A stretch of DNA of 64,000 bases from Aquisphaera giovannonii (lineage in GTDB: Bacteria; Planctomycetota; Planctomycetia; Isosphaerales; Isosphaeraceae). The stretch spans positions 5,208,001 through 5,272,000 of the forward strand of contig NZ_CP042997.1 in assembly GCF_008087625.1 (NCBI RefSeq). Direction: 5' to 3'. Below, piece by piece: positions 62,251 through 64,000 of the stretch (positions are counted from its first letter, which is position 1; each line of letters opens with the position of its first letter). The position numbers and the translations under genes are program-made. The notes under the pieces are model-generated. The model was given only the letters and a program-made list of their open reading frames with translations, did not search any database and was not told the origin of the DNA.

Positions 62251-64000
62251 ATGATTATCATGCACAGGTACTCAAACCCCTGCGCGTATCTTTATCTTGC
62301 CCTTACCGTGTTCGCCCTTAGCATTTGGACATCGCAGGCACAGGATCGGGGCCGCGCCAACAGTAACTCGCGGGAAGCTGCCGCCAACCTTTACTTGATG
62401 CGCAACTTGGAACACACCCTTGAGTCGTGGAAACCGCCGTCGGACGATCCCGTCGAGATGGGGAATTGGGTGTACACGACACGAAGACGGTTGAAGACCC
62501 TGAAGACCACCGCGGAAGCGTACAACTTGGATGGAGATGTAATTCGTGCTTACGATGAAGTGCTGGTTCTTCTCAAGGAATATGAGGCGTTCCTCAAGGA
62601 AGTGGTCCTGTACGACTTGGTTGCGGACGTGGCCCGCCCCACACAGAAGCATTTCGCAATCATTGCCGCAGGAGAGACAACTGACTTCATCGGCACCACC
62701 GCATCAGGTGCTGGTGCCGGGGGGGCAATCGGCAGCTTCTTCCCGGGTGTAGGGACTGTGCTCGGAGGAATCACCGGGGCAGGAATTGGGGGGGCTGCGG
62801 CGATCGGGAAGACAGCACTGAATGTCATCCTCGATTGGAGAGATAAAGTCTCGAACGAGGCTAAGGACGAGGCGGTCAAGCAGGCCAAATATCAACACGT
62901 CGAGATTCTTGCAAAGAATTTTGCCGCGACGAGAGACAACCTTCAGGTGCTCGCCAAGATTCTCGGCGGAAGAGAGAAGTACGGATGGGGCAGCCAAGTC
63001 GGGTTCGATGGATCGCTCGTTCAGTCCTTCACCAATCAACTGTCGTTGCGGCCCAACGACTCATTCCTTCATGCTTCGATTGGCACTCAGAGCGCCGAAG
63101 CGAATCCGGCCGCAGCAGCTAGGTCGCTCGCGAAGGCGGCGGAACTCGTGCCCCAAGACTTCGATGCACAGGCGGATGTATTTGATCTGGATCGCATGGA
63201 GCTTCTCCTTATGGCCGCGAGGGTTGCCGAAATCGGTGCTCGCCGATTAGGTGACAGAGGGCATGAGCTTGCGGGTCTCTCGGCGTCTTACTATCGCCAG
63301 GCACGCGACTGCGTGGAGAAGAAAGACGCGGGGTGGCCGCGCGAAATCAAAGTCGTATACGCCAGAGCTTGCGCCCTCGCCGGAGAAGCTCAAGAGGCTA
63401 ACGACACGATGGATCGATTGCTCAAGAATTCGCCTGACGATCCGTGGCTGCTTTACGATTATGCTTGCGTCAAATCTATGATGCACGAGCCGTCTACGCC
63501 TCTCTACCATTTAAGGAGATCCTTCTCAATTCTGCCCCGATGGCAGCCTTATGCACTCGAAGACTCTCGCCTTGCCTTCGCCGTCGTGCGTGACAAGAGC
63601 GTGATCGAGCGTATCTGCGCGAATCGGCTCGTCGGCTCGTGGAAAGATGCCAAGGGACTCACCCTCGAATTCTTTGAGGATGGAACGATGCGGCAAACCT
63701 CGGGCTACGAGGTTAAGGATGGAAATTTTGAGCAGGTCGGTGACAGCATCATCAAACTGAATACGAAAGACACCAGCAAGAGTTATATATATGATGTGGA
63801 CGACACTCGATTGAAAATCGAGGGCGGTGGAAAAGCTTACGAGTTATCACGCGTCCCCGCCCCGCTAATTGGTAAATGGAAGTACGGGTACGACGAGTTC
63901 GAGTTTCGAGCCAATGGCACTTGGCGGAGGCGACGCAAAGATGTGTTGACATCTGGTACTTACCTCACAATTTCACGCAGGGGTGACAACAGCATCGAAC
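62251..64000 (+). CDS. Low-GC secreted glycine-zipper protein, partial
   Basis: Open from the ATG at 62251 to the window end (583 codons, no stop). The signal peptide (YLYLALTVFALSIWTSQAQD) is followed by a helical region (YDEVLVLLKEYEAFLKEVVL), and a glycine-rich hydrophobic segment (GTTASGAGAGGAIGSFFPGV, GTVLGGITGAGIGGAAAIG) of the glycine-zipper type. A TPR-like helical region follows (ARACALAGEAQEANDTMDRL, DPWLLYDYACVKSMM). Two or more small beta units follow (LVGSWKDAKGLTLEFFEDGT, LIGKWKYGYDEFEFRANGTW), of the kind seen in TIGR03067/lipocalin-like domains. GC is much lower than in the rest, which hints at transfer. A membrane-active or toxin-like role for the zipper is possible but unproven. 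Confidence 0.8.
   Translation, partial: MIIMHRYSNPCAYLYLALTVFALSIWTSQAQDRGRANSNSREAAANLYLMRNLEHTLESWKPPSDDPVEMGNWVYTTRRRLKTLKTTAEAYNLDGDVIRAYDEVLVLLKEYEAFLKEVVLYDLVADVARPTQKHFAIIAAGETTDFIGTTASGAGAGGAIGSFFPGVGTVLGGITGAGIGGAAAIGKTALNVILDWRDKVSNEAKDEAVKQAKYQHVEILAKNFAATRDNLQVLAKILGGREKYGWGSQVGFDGSLVQSFTNQLSLRPNDSFLHASIGTQSAEANPAAAARSLAKAAELVPQDFDAQADVFDLDRMELLLMAARVAEIGARRLGDRGHELAGLSASYYRQARDCVEKKDAGWPREIKVVYARACALAGEAQEANDTMDRLLKNSPDDPWLLYDYACVKSMMHEPSTPLYHLRRSFSILPRWQPYALEDSRLAFAVVRDKSVIERICANRLVGSWKDAKGLTLEFFEDGTMRQTSGYEVKDGNFEQVGDSIIKLNTKDTSKSYIYDVDDTRLKIEGGGKAYELSRVPAPLIGKWKYGYDEFEFRANGTWRRRRKDVLTSGTYLTISRRGDNSIE

Overview
The window is a high-GC chromosomal segment that best fits a planctomycete, probably of the Isosphaeraceae. 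This is inferred from gene content, not from a database match. The markers are three PEP-CTERM proteins, two secreted proteins with the planctomycete N-terminal motif of the LEPR-XLL type, a TIGR03067 protein, DUF1080 and FG-GAP/CRTAC1-type secreted proteins, a DUF4058 protein, a Tat-exported Gfo/Idh/MocA oxidoreductase, and lipid A genes (lpxD, lpxI). No rRNA, tRNA, CRISPR array, phage module or intact insertion sequence was seen. The final 2 kb are clearly lower in GC.

Layout. 0-5.5 kb: small conserved genes, a ligase-less LigD (phosphoesterase plus polymerase) with a DUF72 gene, DUF3072, and a HAD hydrolase. 5.7-7.9 kb: lpxD-lpxI. 7.86-9.0 kb: a repeat-bounded block with a small gene and a truncated HNH gene. 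9-19.7 kb: oxidoreductase, cytidylate-kinase-like protein, FG-GAP protein, enolase, spondin/PEP-CTERM protein, and an ECF sigma/anti-sigma pair. 19.7-31.6 kb: esterases, PEP-CTERM proteins, hemolysin III, a Tat-exported protein with an in-frame stop, DUF4058, a convergent small-gene module, and serine dehydratase. 31.9-38.8 kb: a hypothetical gene, a diadenylate cyclase with a Lys/Pro/Glu-repeat neighbour, a HEPN-like pair, and a large LEPR-XLL-type protein. 39-47.7 kb: ferritin, an MFS-amylase operon, a CRTAC1 protein, a TPR lipoprotein and an FAH hydrolase. 48-49.5 kb: a gene graveyard with frameshifted and truncated remnants. 49.6-60 kb: deaminase, SnoaL-like, hydrolase, VOC, TIGR03067 and esterase genes, a second copy of the small-gene module, a matrixin-like protease and an S41 peptidase. 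61-61.7 kb: an intact two-gene HNH module. 62.25 kb to the end: a partial low-GC secreted protein.

The most distinctive feature is the density of dispersed non-coding elements. Five families of palindromic or inverted-repeat sequences recur between genes, some nested or in tandem, together with two direct-repeat arrays that share the layout GGGGAAA...TTACCCC. Duplicated small-gene modules (an HNH pair, and a HEYEE-motif protein with a winged-helix-like partner) occur in intact and decayed copies. The region therefore appears to be shaped by repeated duplication and decay of small mobile or accessory units around stable housekeeping genes.
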